The translations under genes were made by a program, and so were the position numbers. DNA of 64,000 nt from Chitinophaga ginsengisoli (lineage in GTDB: Bacteria; Bacteroidota; Bacteroidia; Chitinophagales; Chitinophagaceae): positions 178,649-242,648 of the forward strand of contig NZ_PYGK01000012.1 of the NCBI RefSeq assembly GCF_003014595.1, in the 5' to 3' direction. This document shows, in pieces, positions 8,419-18,312 of the stretch. How positions within the stretch are numbered: the stretch's first letter is position 1; every line of letters starts with the position of its first letter. The notes under the pieces were generated by a model. The model was not told where the DNA came from. It saw only the letters and a list, made by a program, of their open reading frames with translations, and ran no database searches.

Positions 8419-11400
8419 CTGAAAAAAGTACGTAAAATATTATCTGTTATCTTCCTGAGTTTACTGGGCCTGATCATCCTGCTCGGCGTACTGGTAAACA
8501 TCCCGGTGGTACAGAACTTCCTGGTGCATCAAGCCACCCAACGCCTGTCGGCACAACTGAGAACAAAAGTAGAGATAGACCATGTCACCCTGCGCCTGTT
8601 TAATAGCTTTCGCCTGGAAGGCACGCTGATAGAAGATCGCCACAAGGATACCCTGCTCTATGCCCGCGTACTGCAACTGCGCATTACAGACTGGTTCTTT
8701 TTCCAGGACAAACCCGTTATCAAGTTTATCGGACTGGAAGATGCCGATGTGAACCTGATACGCCACCGGAACGATTCTGTGTGGAATTACCAGTTCATCA
8801 TAGACGAATTCAGCACACCGCCGGATACCACCCTGAAGCCCCGTAAAGGCAGCGGCGGTATTTCCCTGGACCTCCGTAAGACAGACCTGCGCAATGTGCG
8901 CATTAACCAGATAGATGCCTGGATAGGCGAAGACATGCGTGTGGCGGCTAAACGCATTTATCTGGATGCCAAAAATATCGACCTTACCCTGCACAACATT
9001 GATATACAGGAGCTGACACTGGATAAACCTACGTTTATCATTTCCCGGTACCCGGCTTCTCCCCTCCGTAAGAAACGCCCTGCGCCACCGGCAGCACCGC
9101 TGACGGATACAGCCGCTATTCCCGCCCTTCGCTGGAACAGCGCCAACTGGAAGCTGCTGGTGAAAGAAATCTCTATTAAAGACGGTACGCTAGGGGTAGA
9201 TGACCTGGAAGATAACACCCCGGTAAAAGGAGGTTATTTTGCGCCCAATCATATCCGCTTCAACAAGATCGACCTGTCGCTGACCAATACCAGCCTGGTA
9301 AAAGACAGCCTATTCGGAGATCTGACCATGAGCACAAAGGAACGCAGCGGTTTCGAGGTGAAAAAGCTGACCGCACGGTTTAAGATGTCGCCGGTAGAGA
9401 TGGAATTTTCCCACATGGACCTGTTCACGAACCGCAGCCACCTGCGGGATTACTATACCATGCAGTATGCTGATATCAGTGACATGAACCACTATGTGGA
9501 CGAAGTATATATGCGGGCACATATTGTAAACAGCACCCTGCATTCTGACGATATCGCCTACTTTGCACCCGAACTATCCGACTGGAAAAAGGAGATCTCC
9601 CTGAGCGGAGACGCCCGTGGCCCAGTCAGTAATCTGAAAGCATCCAACATCCAATTGCAAGCCGGTACCACTACCCGCCTGAAAGGAGGACTGGAAATGC
9701 GTGGCCTTCCCGATATCAATAACACCTATATTGACTTTCACGCAGAGGAACTGGTCACTACCGGCAATGATATTATCAGCATTGCCCCCGAACTGCGGAA
9801 TGTGGATCCCCTGCAACTGGACAGGCTGACCAATATCCTGTTTGCAGGTACTTTTACAGGATTCGTCAACGACTTTGTAGCATACGGTAAATTCCAGACC
9901 AACCTGGGTAACCTGAATTCCGATCTGAACTTCAAAACGAACAGGGATGTACCGGTATATTCAGGAAGCCTGACCACAGATGCCTTTAACGTAGGCGCCC
10001 TGCTAAACGTGCCTGAGATATCCACCGTCTCCCTCAACGCAAAACTGAATGGGGAAGGTTTCAACATCAGGACCCTGAAGGCAGCCGTAGATGCTGACAT
10101 ACAACATATCACACTGAACGGTTACGATTATAGCAATATCAAGACCAAAGGGGAAATGAACCGTAAATTCTTCAACGGTTCCCTGACGGTCAATGATCCT
10201 AACCTGGACATGGATTTTGCTGGTACCATAGACTTCAATGGTGATGTACCGGTATTCGATTTTGATTCCGACATCCGCCATGGCAACCTGAGAGCTTTAA
10301 AACTGACGAACGATTCCATCGTGCTGCAGGCCAAACTGGCACTCAACTTTGCCGGCGATAACATAGATAACTTCAAAGGTTCTGCCAGGGTATACAATGT
10401 ATCGCTGTTCAAAGACCAGCGCAGGCTGGAGTTTGACTCCCTCAACGTATCCACTCACCTGGAAAATAATGTGAAAGTGCTGGCCATCCAGGGTAGTGAG
10501 ATCGGCGGATATGTAAAAGGGAATTACAGTTTCATGCAGCTGCCGGATGCTTTCCGCCTCCTGCTGAACAGATATTACCCCAGCTACTTCCCTGAGGCGC
10601 CTAAAGGCAATATCCAGCAGGATTTCTCTTTCGCCTTCCAGCTGGGGCAGGTAGACAAACTAATACGTGGCTTTTCAAAAGATATCTCCGGCTTCGACAA
10701 CTCCACTATAGAAGGTAACCTGAATACCATCAGGGGTAACCTGGCGCTGAATGTCAACGTGCCGCTGGCCTCTTACCGGAATTATCATTTTGAAGGACTG
10801 CAGCTAAAAAGTACTGGTACCTTCGACAAGATAGATATCAGCACCAGTATTGGAAAAGTACTTTCTGGCGATAAATTACTACTACAACATCCGCTCATCC
10901 TGGCCAATTCCGGCAGGGATACTTCCTATATCAAAGTGGACCTGCAGGCGATAGATTCCTCCACACTGGATGGTTTCTACGCCAGGGTGATTACCGTGGA
11001 AGACGGCGTGAAGGTGAGCTTCCTCAACAGCGCCTTTACCGTCAATGAACGGCAATGGAATGTTACCCCGGGTAATGAGATCTATTGGAGCAAGGATTTC
11101 CTGACCATTCACAACCTGCAGGTAACGAGGAACGAACAGAGTATCACCGTAGAGACCAACGAATTCAACCCGGACGAGTCTAAATTTATCGTGAACCTGA
11201 AAAACCTGAACCTGTCAGATGTGATCCCCTCCCAGCTGACCAGCATGAGGATAGAAGGTTTTGCGAATGGTACCATCAATATTTCAGATCCTACCCATAA
11301 CCTGGATGTTGATGCCCTGATCACGACCAGTGAGCTGCGTATTGACAACGACTCCATTGGCCTCGTGGCCTTTGAAGGTGGTTACAAACAGGAAACCGGC

Positions 11401-13239
11401 GATGTTACCTTCTCTGTCAGATCAGAAAACAAGGGTAAGAACTTCTTTGCGGAAGGCCTGGCAGGGGTTTCTTCTACGAACAACAGACTGCAGGCAAATG
11501 TGGAACTGAATGGGACCTCCCTCAGTGTAATGGACCGCTTTGTAAATGAATATGTGACGGACCTGAAAGGAATGGCTTCCGGTAAGCTGTCCATAACGGG
11601 TACCACCCAGCAGCCATCGGTACATGGTAACCTCCGTGTAGACAGTGCAGGCCTGAAGGTGTTATACCTGGGCACCTATTACACCATCCCCCGCCTCAAT
11701 GTAAACATAGATGATAACCTGATCGAATTCGGTAACTTCTTCATAGTAGATAAGAACAACAGCAAGGCTACTGCCAGCGGTTATATTTCACATGATCATT
11801 TCAATAACCTGAACTTTGACTTTGACGTAACCGCCCGCAACTTCATCTTCCTGAATACAGGAGCGGCAGACAGTGACCTGTTCTATGGGAATGTCATTGC
11901 AGATGGTAAGGTCTATTTCTCTGGTCCGCTGAATGACCTGCAGCTGCGCATACAGGCAAGGCCGGGCAGGACCACCCATTTCTATCTGCCATTGTCAGAC
12001 AGTAAGGACATCGGCCGTTCAGATTACATCACGTTCAAATCTTACGGAACGGAGATGAAGGAAGAGAAGAAAAAGAAGAAAGACAACGTCAAACTGAGTG
12101 TAAAGCTGGACATCTCTGCTACACCAGACGCCCAGATCGATGTGATCATGGATGCCGCCTCCGGTGATATGATCTCCGCGAACGGTACCGGTAACCTGCA
12201 GATCAACGTGAATACAGAAGGCGATTTCACCATGTTCGGTAACTACGAGATCAATAACGGTTCCTACAACTTCACCCTGCAAAGGCTGACCAGTTGGAAG
12301 TTTGACATAGATAAGAGCAGTTCCATCACCTGGAATGGCGATCCTACTGAAGCCAAAGTGGACATCCACGCTAAATATACCCTGCCTAAAGTAAGTCTTT
12401 ATAACCTGGTGGGTAGCTCCTCCACTGCGGGCGACAAGCTGGCCACCCGTACCGAAAGGGTGGATATCCTCATCAATCTCCGGAATGAGCTGATGAAACC
12501 GGACATTACGTACGAGATCAGTCTGCCGGAAGTAGGTTCCGTGGCTTACGAAAGTGGTGTAGCTGCTAAACTGAGGGAAGTCAACCAGGACCAGAACAAG
12601 GCCCTGCAACAGATGGCCGGTCTCCTGCTGTTCAACCAGTTCCTGCCGGATGATCCTAACTCAGCCGGAGGCGCCAGCGTGGCTACTACCGGTAAGAATA
12701 GTGTGGGACAGGCATTGAGTGCGCAGGCATCTGCCATTCTGAACAATATTACCGGCACCCTGCTGAAGAACAGCGGTATCGGTATCAATGTAAACTACAG
12801 GGCTTATAATATTGGTAGTCAGGATAATGCATCCCTGGACCGTAACCAGGTGAGTGCCGGGGTGACCAGTAACCTCTATAATAACAGGATCAGGCTATAT
12901 GTGGGTGGTGATTATGATTGGGGTAAGGCCAGTACCTCTGCCAATGCCAACCGCTTTGCGGGCGACTTCCGGGCTGAATACCTGCTGACACCGGAGGGCC
13001 GTATCCGTATCAATGCCTTCAGTAAATCGGATTATGATGTATATAACCTGGTGAACCGTAATAAGGCGGGTCTGGGTATTTCCTATATAAGGGAGTATAA
13101 TAAGTTCTCAGAGTTGTTTAATGAGCGGAACAGGCAAAGGCGTATTGACTCGTTTAGAAGAGCCGAAGCTATCCGGCAGGAAGAGATTGAAAAACAGCGT
13201 GAAAAGGAGGATAGTTTAAAGAAGAAGGGAGTTAACTAG
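8419..13239 (+). CDS. Translocation and assembly module protein TamB-like (DUF490)
   Basis: This very large protein (about 1,606 residues) should span the periplasm as a long beta-groove anchored in the inner membrane, moving lipid or aiding outer-membrane assembly. The N-terminal anchor is VRKILSVIFLSLLGLIILLG, followed by AsmA/TamB-like repeats. The C-terminal DUF490 part includes LNFDFDVTARNFIFLNT, YEINNGSYNFTLQ and a barrel-like end with ITGTLLKNSGIGINVNYR. It ends in a charged helix. There is no ATG or GTG upstream of the membrane anchor after the in-frame stop at 8383. The only standard start, GTG at 8506, would remove the anchor, so I use CTG at 8419; ATT at 8404 is the alternative. 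Confidence 0.9.
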   Translation: MKKVRKILSVIFLSLLGLIILLGVLVNIPVVQNFLVHQATQRLSAQLRTKVEIDHVTLRLFNSFRLEGTLIEDRHKDTLLYARVLQLRITDWFFFQDKPVIKFIGLEDADVNLIRHRNDSVWNYQFIIDEFSTPPDTTLKPRKGSGGISLDLRKTDLRNVRINQIDAWIGEDMRVAAKRIYLDAKNIDLTLHNIDIQELTLDKPTFIISRYPASPLRKKRPAPPAAPLTDTAAIPALRWNSANWKLLVKEISIKDGTLGVDDLEDNTPVKGGYFAPNHIRFNKIDLSLTNTSLVKDSLFGDLTMSTKERSGFEVKKLTARFKMSPVEMEFSHMDLFTNRSHLRDYYTMQYADISDMNHYVDEVYMRAHIVNSTLHSDDIAYFAPELSDWKKEISLSGDARGPVSNLKASNIQLQAGTTTRLKGGLEMRGLPDINNTYIDFHAEELVTTGNDIISIAPELRNVDPLQLDRLTNILFAGTFTGFVNDFVAYGKFQTNLGNLNSDLNFKTNRDVPVYSGSLTTDAFNVGALLNVPEISTVSLNAKLNGEGFNIRTLKAAVDADIQHITLNGYDYSNIKTKGEMNRKFFNGSLTVNDPNLDMDFAGTIDFNGDVPVFDFDSDIRHGNLRALKLTNDSIVLQAKLALNFAGDNIDNFKGSARVYNVSLFKDQRRLEFDSLNVSTHLENNVKVLAIQGSEIGGYVKGNYSFMQLPDAFRLLLNRYYPSYFPEAPKGNIQQDFSFAFQLGQVDKLIRGFSKDISGFDNSTIEGNLNTIRGNLALNVNVPLASYRNYHFEGLQLKSTGTFDKIDISTSIGKVLSGDKLLLQHPLILANSGRDTSYIKVDLQAIDSSTLDGFYARVITVEDGVKVSFLNSAFTVNERQWNVTPGNEIYWSKDFLTIHNLQVTRNEQSITVETNEFNPDESKFIVNLKNLNLSDVIPSQLTSMRIEGFANGTINISDPTHNLDVDALITTSELRIDNDSIGLVAFEGGYKQETGDVTFSVRSENKGKNFFAEGLAGVSSTNNRLQANVELNGTSLSVMDRFVNEYVTDLKGMASGKLSITGTTQQPSVHGNLRVDSAGLKVLYLGTYYTIPRLNVNIDDNLIEFGNFFIVDKNNSKATASGYISHDHFNNLNFDFDVTARNFIFLNTGAADSDLFYGNVIADGKVYFSGPLNDLQLRIQARPGRTTHFYLPLSDSKDIGRSDYITFKSYGTEMKEEKKKKKDNVKLSVKLDISATPDAQIDVIMDAASGDMISANGTGNLQINVNTEGDFTMFGNYEINNGSYNFTLQRLTSWKFDIDKSSSITWNGDPTEAKVDIHAKYTLPKVSLYNLVGSSSTAGDKLATRTERVDILINLRNELMKPDITYEISLPEVGSVAYESGVAAKLREVNQDQNKALQQMAGLLLFNQFLPDDPNSAGGASVATTGKNSVGQALSAQASAILNNITGTLLKNSGIGINVNYRAYNIGSQDNASLDRNQVSAGVTSNLYNNRIRLYVGGDYDWGKASTSANANRFAGDFRAEYLLTPEGRIRINAFSKSDYDVYNLVNRNKAGLGISYIREYNKFSELFNERNRQRRIDSFRRAEAIRQEEIEKQREKEDSLKKKGVN

Positions 13240-13260
13240 AAGGGCATATGTTTGTACATT

Positions 13261-13295
13261 AAAAAAGGAATCAGTGTTGAGCTGATTCCTTTTTT
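13261..13295. terminator. Bidirectional terminator between tamB-like gene and ribBA
   Basis: AAAAAAGGAATCAG (13261-13274) pairs exactly with its complement at 13282-13295 across a 7-nt loop. The A run on one side and the T run on the other make an intrinsic terminator in both directions, as expected between two convergent genes. Confidence 0.9.
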
Positions 13296-13315
13296 AATTG
13301 ACGGAGGTCTGCATA

Positions 13316-14518
13316 TTAGCCTCTCAGGATCTCATGACCCAGCTTGTCGCGTTTAGTCTTGAGATAGAATTCGTTATGTGGATTCGGGTGTACTTCGATC
13401 GGTACATTTTCCACTACTTCGAGGCCATATCCTTTTAATCCCGCTCTTTTACGGGGATTATTGGAGATCAGGCGCATTTTGGTAATATTCAGGTGGCGCA
13501 GGATCTGTGCTCCTACCCCATAGTCGCGTTCATCCATTTTGAAGCCCAGTTCCAGGTTTGCCTGTACGGTATCCCTGCCTTCTTCCTGCAGCTTGTAGGC
13601 TTTCAGTTTGTTCAGCAGTCCGATGCCACGGCCTTCCTGGTTCATATAGAGTATCAGGCCTTTACCTTCGCGTTCTACCATTTCCATGGCCTTGTGCAGC
13701 TGTTCGCCGCAATCGCAGCGGAGGGAGTGCAGCACATCGCCGGTGGCGCAGGAGGAGTGGATACGTACCAGTACCGGTTCGTCCTTTTCCCAGGTACCTT
13801 TTTTCAGGGCCATGTGGAGCTCGCCGGAGTTCAGCTGTTTGAAAGCCACCAGTTCGAAGTCGCCATATGCGGTAGGCATATGTACGGTTACCTGTTCTTC
13901 GATCAGGGTTTCTTTTTCGAGGCGGTATTCGATCAGGTCTTTGATGGAAATGAGCTTCAGGTCGAACCGGTCGGCTATTTCCTTCAGTTCCGGCAGCCTG
14001 GCCATGGTACCGTCTTCGTTCATGATCTCAACCAGTACGCCGGCAGGTTCAAAACCAGCCAGTCTGGCCAGGTCGACGGTTGCTTCGGTATGGCCGGTAC
14101 GGCGTAGTACGCCGCCGCTTTTTGCCTTCAGGGGGAAGATATGTCCTGGTTTTCCAAGTTCTTCAGGGCGGGTATTTGGGTCTATCAAGGCCTGTACGGT
14201 CTTGGCGCGGTCATGTGCTGATATGCCTGTGGTGCATCCGTGGCCGAGGAGGTCCACCGATACGGTAAAGGGTGTTTGGTGCAGGGCGGTGTTGTCACGC
14301 ACCATCATTTCCAGTTTCAGTTCATCACAACGCTCTTCTACGAGCGGTGCACATATTAAACCACGGCCATAACGGCTCATAAAGTTGATGATCTCTGGCG
14401 TTACGTTCCTTGCTGCTGTGACGAAATCTCCCTCATTTTCCCTGTCCTCGTCGTCTACGACTATTACCAGCTTACCATTCCTGATATCTTCTATGGCTGA
14501 TTCTATTGTATCTAGCAT
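13316..14518 (-). CDS. ribBA: Bifunctional DHBP synthase / GTP cyclohydrolase II
   Basis: The enzyme supplies both starting compounds of riboflavin synthesis. The N-terminal half (about 1-205) makes 3,4-dihydroxy-2-butanone 4-phosphate from ribulose 5-phosphate and has VVDDEDRENEGDF and HTEATVDLARLAG. The C-terminal half (about 206-400) opens GTP and has the zinc-binding cysteines in SCATGDVLHSLRCDCGEQL and the catalytic stretch QEGRGIGLLNKLKAY. Length (400 residues) and all key residues are normal. It is a single-gene unit with its own -7 element and a terminator. I looked for an FMN riboswitch in the leader and saw none. Confidence 0.97.
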   Translation of the reverse strand: MLDTIESAIEDIRNGKLVIVVDDEDRENEGDFVTAARNVTPEIINFMSRYGRGLICAPLVEERCDELKLEMMVRDNTALHQTPFTVSVDLLGHGCTTGISAHDRAKTVQALIDPNTRPEELGKPGHIFPLKAKSGGVLRRTGHTEATVDLARLAGFEPAGVLVEIMNEDGTMARLPELKEIADRFDLKLISIKDLIEYRLEKETLIEEQVTVHMPTAYGDFELVAFKQLNSGELHMALKKGTWEKDEPVLVRIHSSCATGDVLHSLRCDCGEQLHKAMEMVEREGKGLILYMNQEGRGIGLLNKLKAYKLQEEGRDTVQANLELGFKMDERDYGVGAQILRHLNITKMRLISNNPRKRAGLKGYGLEVVENVPIEVHPNPHNEFYLKTKRDKLGHEILRG

Positions 14519-14540
14519 AGCGCTTTATTAAAGTTAATTT

Positions 14541-14549
14541 GCAAAGTTA
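14541..14549 (-). promoter_or_regulatory. Candidate -7 element for ribBA
   Basis: Read on the minus strand this is TAACTTTGC, an exact TAnnTTTG match, 23 bp from the ribBA start codon. A -33 TTG is not evident at the usual distance, so strength is uncertain. Confidence 0.55.
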
Positions 14550-14807
14550 TGCTAAAAAAAGCACCATATGCTATTCCATCCACTTACCTAAAGATCACTG
14601 CACATATATAGCAATAAACCATATAAGCATCCGGGCGCATAGGTAAGTATATTCATGCCACACACTGCAATATTTCCGGCATTTCAAAGATACTGATTTG
14701 AGTTTTTAGAATTTATGGGGCGAATTCTTGAACAAACTCGATGAAATGCCTGTTTAAAATAGTAGCTATCCAAAATTATATCCTCTAAAACTAATCAGGT
14801 CAAGGCC

Positions 14808-14822
14808 TTAACAATTTGTTAA
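14808..14822. promoter_or_regulatory. AT-rich palindrome shared with another TonB receptor promoter region
   Basis: TTAACAATTTGTTAA has 7-bp inverted arms around a central T, except for one non-pairing position next to the centre. The half-site GTTAA recurs 11 bp on, at 14829-14833, which is a helical-turn spacing. A 14-base stretch identical to it on the gene strand lies upstream of the TonB receptor at 26.3-29 kb (29221-29234). A transcription-factor site is the likely explanation, but the factor is unknown. Confidence 0.45.
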
Positions 14823-14886
14823 TTTATAGTTAAAATCTGTAAAATTTTATTCACCACCTTTGCGTCATAAATCAAATCGCTCGTTT

Positions 14887-17800
14887 ATGGGATTTAAAAG
14901 ACTACTCTCTACATTCATTGTACTGTTTATCGCATTTCACTCCTACGCCCAGGTTACTACCAGTAGCATGATCGGTAAAATTACCGGGCCTGCTAACGAG
15001 GCATTACCTGGTGCAACCGTTGTTGTTATCCATGTACCTTCCGGTACAAAATATGGCACAACCACCGACGTTGAAGGCTATTACAGGCTTCCTAACATGA
15101 ATGTTGGCGGACCATACAAAGTAACCGCCTCTTATATCGGCTACACAGAATTCAGCCAGGGAGACATTTTCCTCGCCCTTGGCCAGCCCTTCAGACTGAA
15201 CATGAAACTGGGAGAAAAAGCCCAGGATATTAAAGAAGTACAGGTAGTAGGTCAGAGAAGCGGTGGCGTATTTAACTCCAGCCGTAAAGGTGCTCAGACT
15301 GTGCTGAACCGTTCTCAGATAGACGCCCTGCCTACTGTGGGCAGAAACCTGACAGACTTCGTACGTCTGACCCCTCAGGCCAAACTGACCAAAGATGGTA
15401 GTGGTAACCAGACTATCTCCATTGCCGGTACCAACAACAAGTACAACGCTACTTTCGTGGATGGTGCTGTACAGAACGACGTATTCGGTCTGGCAGAAAA
15501 CGGTACCAACGGTGGTCAGATCGGTATCTCTCCTTTCAGCATCGACATCATCGACCAGTTTAACATCAACGTATCTCCGTTCGACGTAAAACAGGGTGGT
15601 TTTGCCGGTGGCGCTATCAACGCGGTAACCAGAAGGGGTACTAACGATATCGAAGGTTCTGCTTACTACTTTGTACGTAATGAGAGCCTGGCAGGTAAAA
15701 CGCCTAACAAGGATGAAAGCAAGAGAGCTAAACTTGCTGACTTCTCTTCTAAAACTTATGGTGCACGTTTAGGCGGCGCCATCATCAAGAACAAACTGTT
15801 CTACTTCGTGAACGCTGAATGGCAGAAAGAAACCCGCCCACAGCCGTTCACTTATTCGACATATGCAAACGGTCCTGGTAGCGCTCACGCTACACAGCAA
15901 CAGCTGGCTGATCTCAGCGCTAAACTGAAAGCATCAGGTTACGATCCCGGAGGTTATGAAACGGTGGAAAACTCACTGGATGGCCGTAAATTCTTCGCAA
16001 GACTCGACTGGAACATCAGCGATGCGCACAAGTTCACTATCCGTCACAGTTATGTACATGGTGAAAGTGTAAGCCCGGGTAAATCCAGCGCCAATACGAT
16101 CACTTTTGCCAATAAAGGTATCCTCTTCCCTTCTACTACCAACGCTACCACCGCCGAGCTGAAAAGCCAGTTCGGTAACAGGGCTTCCAACTCCCTGCTG
16201 GTAGGCGCCAACATCGTAAGGGATGACCGTGGCATCACAGGTTCACCATATACTTCCGTATTCATTACCAAAGAGTCTGTTAGCTTCGGTACAGAGGAAT
16301 TCTCTGTGGCCAACCTGCTGAAACAGGATGTATTCACCCTGACTGACAACCTGGAACTGTACAGAGGTAAACATACGATCTCCCTGGGTACAAGCAATGA
16401 GTTCTATAATATGACGAATGTATTTATCCGTCAGAACTATGGTTCTTATACTTTCGCAAGCCTGGATGACTTCATGAACAATGCTTCTCCTGTTCAATAC
16501 CAGCGTTCATTCTCTGCTGTAGATAAAACTACCGGAGATAACACAAAGGGAGCTGCCAAGTTCAAAGCACTGCAGCTGGGTATCTACGCACAGGACGACT
16601 ACCAGGTAAATGACCGTTTACGCGTGTCACTCGGTATCCGTGCTGACCTGCCAGTGTTGCTGACCGATCCTGCTACGAACAATGACTTTAATAATACCGT
16701 ATTACCAGCTGTTGTAGCTGCAGGTAAATGGGATATCAAAGGCGCTAAAACAGGTACTAAACCTGATGCCAAGATCCTGCTGTCTCCCCGTATTGCCTTC
16801 AACTGGGACGTGAAAGGTGACCAGACCACACAGATCCGTGGTGGTGCAGGTATCTTCACCAGCCGTATTCCATTCGTATGGTTGGGTGGTATGTACAACA
16901 ACAACGGTGTTACCCTGGGTGGTATGACCTTAAAATATGATCCTAAACAACCAGAAGGTCCAAACAACCAGAAGATCCCTTTCATTACCGATCCATTCAG
17001 CCAGCCTAGCATTACGGTAGCGCCATCAGGACAGATCGACCTGTTTGCGAAGGACTTCAAATTCCCACAGGTATTCAGGACCAGCCTGGCTATAGATCAG
17101 CGTTTACCATGGGGTATGATCGGTAGCCTGGAAGGTATCTATACCAAAAACATCAATAACGTAGTTTACTACAACCTGTCATACATCCAAAGTGGCACAA
17201 CGGTAACCGGCAACGGTAACGACAACCGCCCGATCTGGAAGAACGTAGGTTCTGCTGTACGTGGTAACTATACTGATATCATGTATGCCCAGAATACCAG
17301 CAAAGGTTATTCCTATAACATCACTGCACAGTTACAGAAATCATTCACTAATGGTTTCAGTGGTACTGCCTCTTATACCTTTGGCCGTTCCAAATCTATC
17401 AACGACGGTCAGTCTTCCCAGAACTCTTCTCAGTGGAGGGTACCTAACGTAAGAGGCCGTAACGATGTAGACCTGGGTTATTCTATCTTCGACGTAGGTT
17501 CAAGGATCGTTGCTTCCGTTACCTACAAAAAAGAGTACATCAAACACCTGGCTACGCAGGTTTCCCTGTACTACACTGGTCAGTCTGGCGACAGATATTC
17601 TTACGGATACATAGATCCGTCTACCAATATCGTGAAAGACTACACCACCAGCAGCGACAGGGGTCTGAACCTGATCTATGTGCCAAGAACAGCAGCAGAG
17701 ATCAACCTGGTAGCGTATAATGATGCCGCAGGTAATGCAGTTACACCTGAACAGCAGTGGGCTGCACTGGATGCATTCATCAACAACGATAAATACCTGA

Positions 17801-18183
17801 GCAAACGCAGAGGACAGTATGCTGAAAAGAATGGCGCCCGTGTTCCATTCACCAACATCTTCGACCTGCACATCGCACAGGATATCTTCGTAGGACAGAA
17901 GAACGGTAAACGTCACACAGTACAGGTATCCTTCGATATCTTCAACCTGGGTAACATGATCAATAACAACTGGGGCCGCATCTACTCTACCCGTACAGGT
18001 ATGAACTATAACAACTATGGTTTGATCAACCTGGTAGGTTTTGCAGCTGATGGTACTACACCACAGTTCAACTTCAAGAACCCTGTTAAGAACGACGGCA
18101 AGACTGTTGCCACCATCGATGATTTCGGTGTACAGTCAGCTCGTTGGCAGGCGCAGCTGGGCTTCCGTTATACTTTCAAATAA
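14887..18183 (+). CDS. Oar-like TonB-dependent receptor
   Basis: This outer-membrane protein of 1,098 residues has a signal peptide (MGFKRLLSTFIVLFIAFHSYAQ). A carboxypeptidase-regulatory-like domain follows (about 25-110, MIGKITGPANEALPGATVVV). The plug region (about 120-250) includes DFVRLTPQAKLTKDGSG and INAVTRRGTNDIEGSAYYFVRN, typical of the Oar / OmpA-related receptor group. A large barrel ends in WQAQLGFRYTFK. These receptors are common in Bacteroidota and Myxococcota, and the ligand is usually unknown. The longer frame beginning at 14860 uses a TTG that belongs to the -7-like sequence, so the ATG at 14887 is preferred. The gene stands alone, between a shared palindromic site and a strong terminator. 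Confidence 0.93.
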   Translation: MGFKRLLSTFIVLFIAFHSYAQVTTSSMIGKITGPANEALPGATVVVIHVPSGTKYGTTTDVEGYYRLPNMNVGGPYKVTASYIGYTEFSQGDIFLALGQPFRLNMKLGEKAQDIKEVQVVGQRSGGVFNSSRKGAQTVLNRSQIDALPTVGRNLTDFVRLTPQAKLTKDGSGNQTISIAGTNNKYNATFVDGAVQNDVFGLAENGTNGGQIGISPFSIDIIDQFNINVSPFDVKQGGFAGGAINAVTRRGTNDIEGSAYYFVRNESLAGKTPNKDESKRAKLADFSSKTYGARLGGAIIKNKLFYFVNAEWQKETRPQPFTYSTYANGPGSAHATQQQLADLSAKLKASGYDPGGYETVENSLDGRKFFARLDWNISDAHKFTIRHSYVHGESVSPGKSSANTITFANKGILFPSTTNATTAELKSQFGNRASNSLLVGANIVRDDRGITGSPYTSVFITKESVSFGTEEFSVANLLKQDVFTLTDNLELYRGKHTISLGTSNEFYNMTNVFIRQNYGSYTFASLDDFMNNASPVQYQRSFSAVDKTTGDNTKGAAKFKALQLGIYAQDDYQVNDRLRVSLGIRADLPVLLTDPATNNDFNNTVLPAVVAAGKWDIKGAKTGTKPDAKILLSPRIAFNWDVKGDQTTQIRGGAGIFTSRIPFVWLGGMYNNNGVTLGGMTLKYDPKQPEGPNNQKIPFITDPFSQPSITVAPSGQIDLFAKDFKFPQVFRTSLAIDQRLPWGMIGSLEGIYTKNINNVVYYNLSYIQSGTTVTGNGNDNRPIWKNVGSAVRGNYTDIMYAQNTSKGYSYNITAQLQKSFTNGFSGTASYTFGRSKSINDGQSSQNSSQWRVPNVRGRNDVDLGYSIFDVGSRIVASVTYKKEYIKHLATQVSLYYTGQSGDRYSYGYIDPSTNIVKDYTTSSDRGLNLIYVPRTAAEINLVAYNDAAGNAVTPEQQWAALDAFINNDKYLSKRRGQYAEKNGARVPFTNIFDLHIAQDIFVGQKNGKRHTVQVSFDIFNLGNMINNNWGRIYSTRTGMNYNNYGLINLVGFAADGTTPQFNFKNPVKNDGKTVATIDDFGVQSARWQAQLGFRYTFK

Positions 18184-18209
18184 CAAGCGCACTTTTCATA
18201 GAAAAAAGG

Positions 18210-18240
18210 GGTGTCCGCCAAAAGCGGGCACCTTTTTTTT
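18210..18240 (+). terminator. Intrinsic terminator after the Oar-like receptor gene
   Basis: A 9-bp stem (18210-18218 with 18224-18232, one G-U pair) and 5-nt loop are followed by eight T residues. An A run lies on the left, so it may act weakly in the other direction too. Confidence 0.9.
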
Positions 18241-18312
18241 ATGCCCGTCATTTACTACTCATTACTTAATTATTCCTTCACAGGCTGTTAGACTTTTTTC
18301 TTTATATTTATA

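Larger units (their letters stand above)
14519..14886. other. 368-bp divergent control region between ribBA and a TonB receptor gene
   Basis: The region is AT-rich and contains no convincing reading frame. It carries the ribBA -7 element on the minus strand (14541-14549) and, on the plus-strand side, a near-perfect palindrome (14808-14822). A TTTGC-type -7-like sequence (CACCTTTGC, about 14855-14863) precedes the receptor start. The middle, about 14560-14800, holds nothing I can name. Confidence 0.6.

Noticed and set aside
8506..13239. GTG at 8506 as the start of the TamB-like gene
   Set aside because: It would cut off the membrane anchor encoded in frame just upstream.
14519..14600. FMN riboswitch in the ribBA leader
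   Set aside because: The leader is short and AT-rich and lacks the conserved multi-helix FMN motif.
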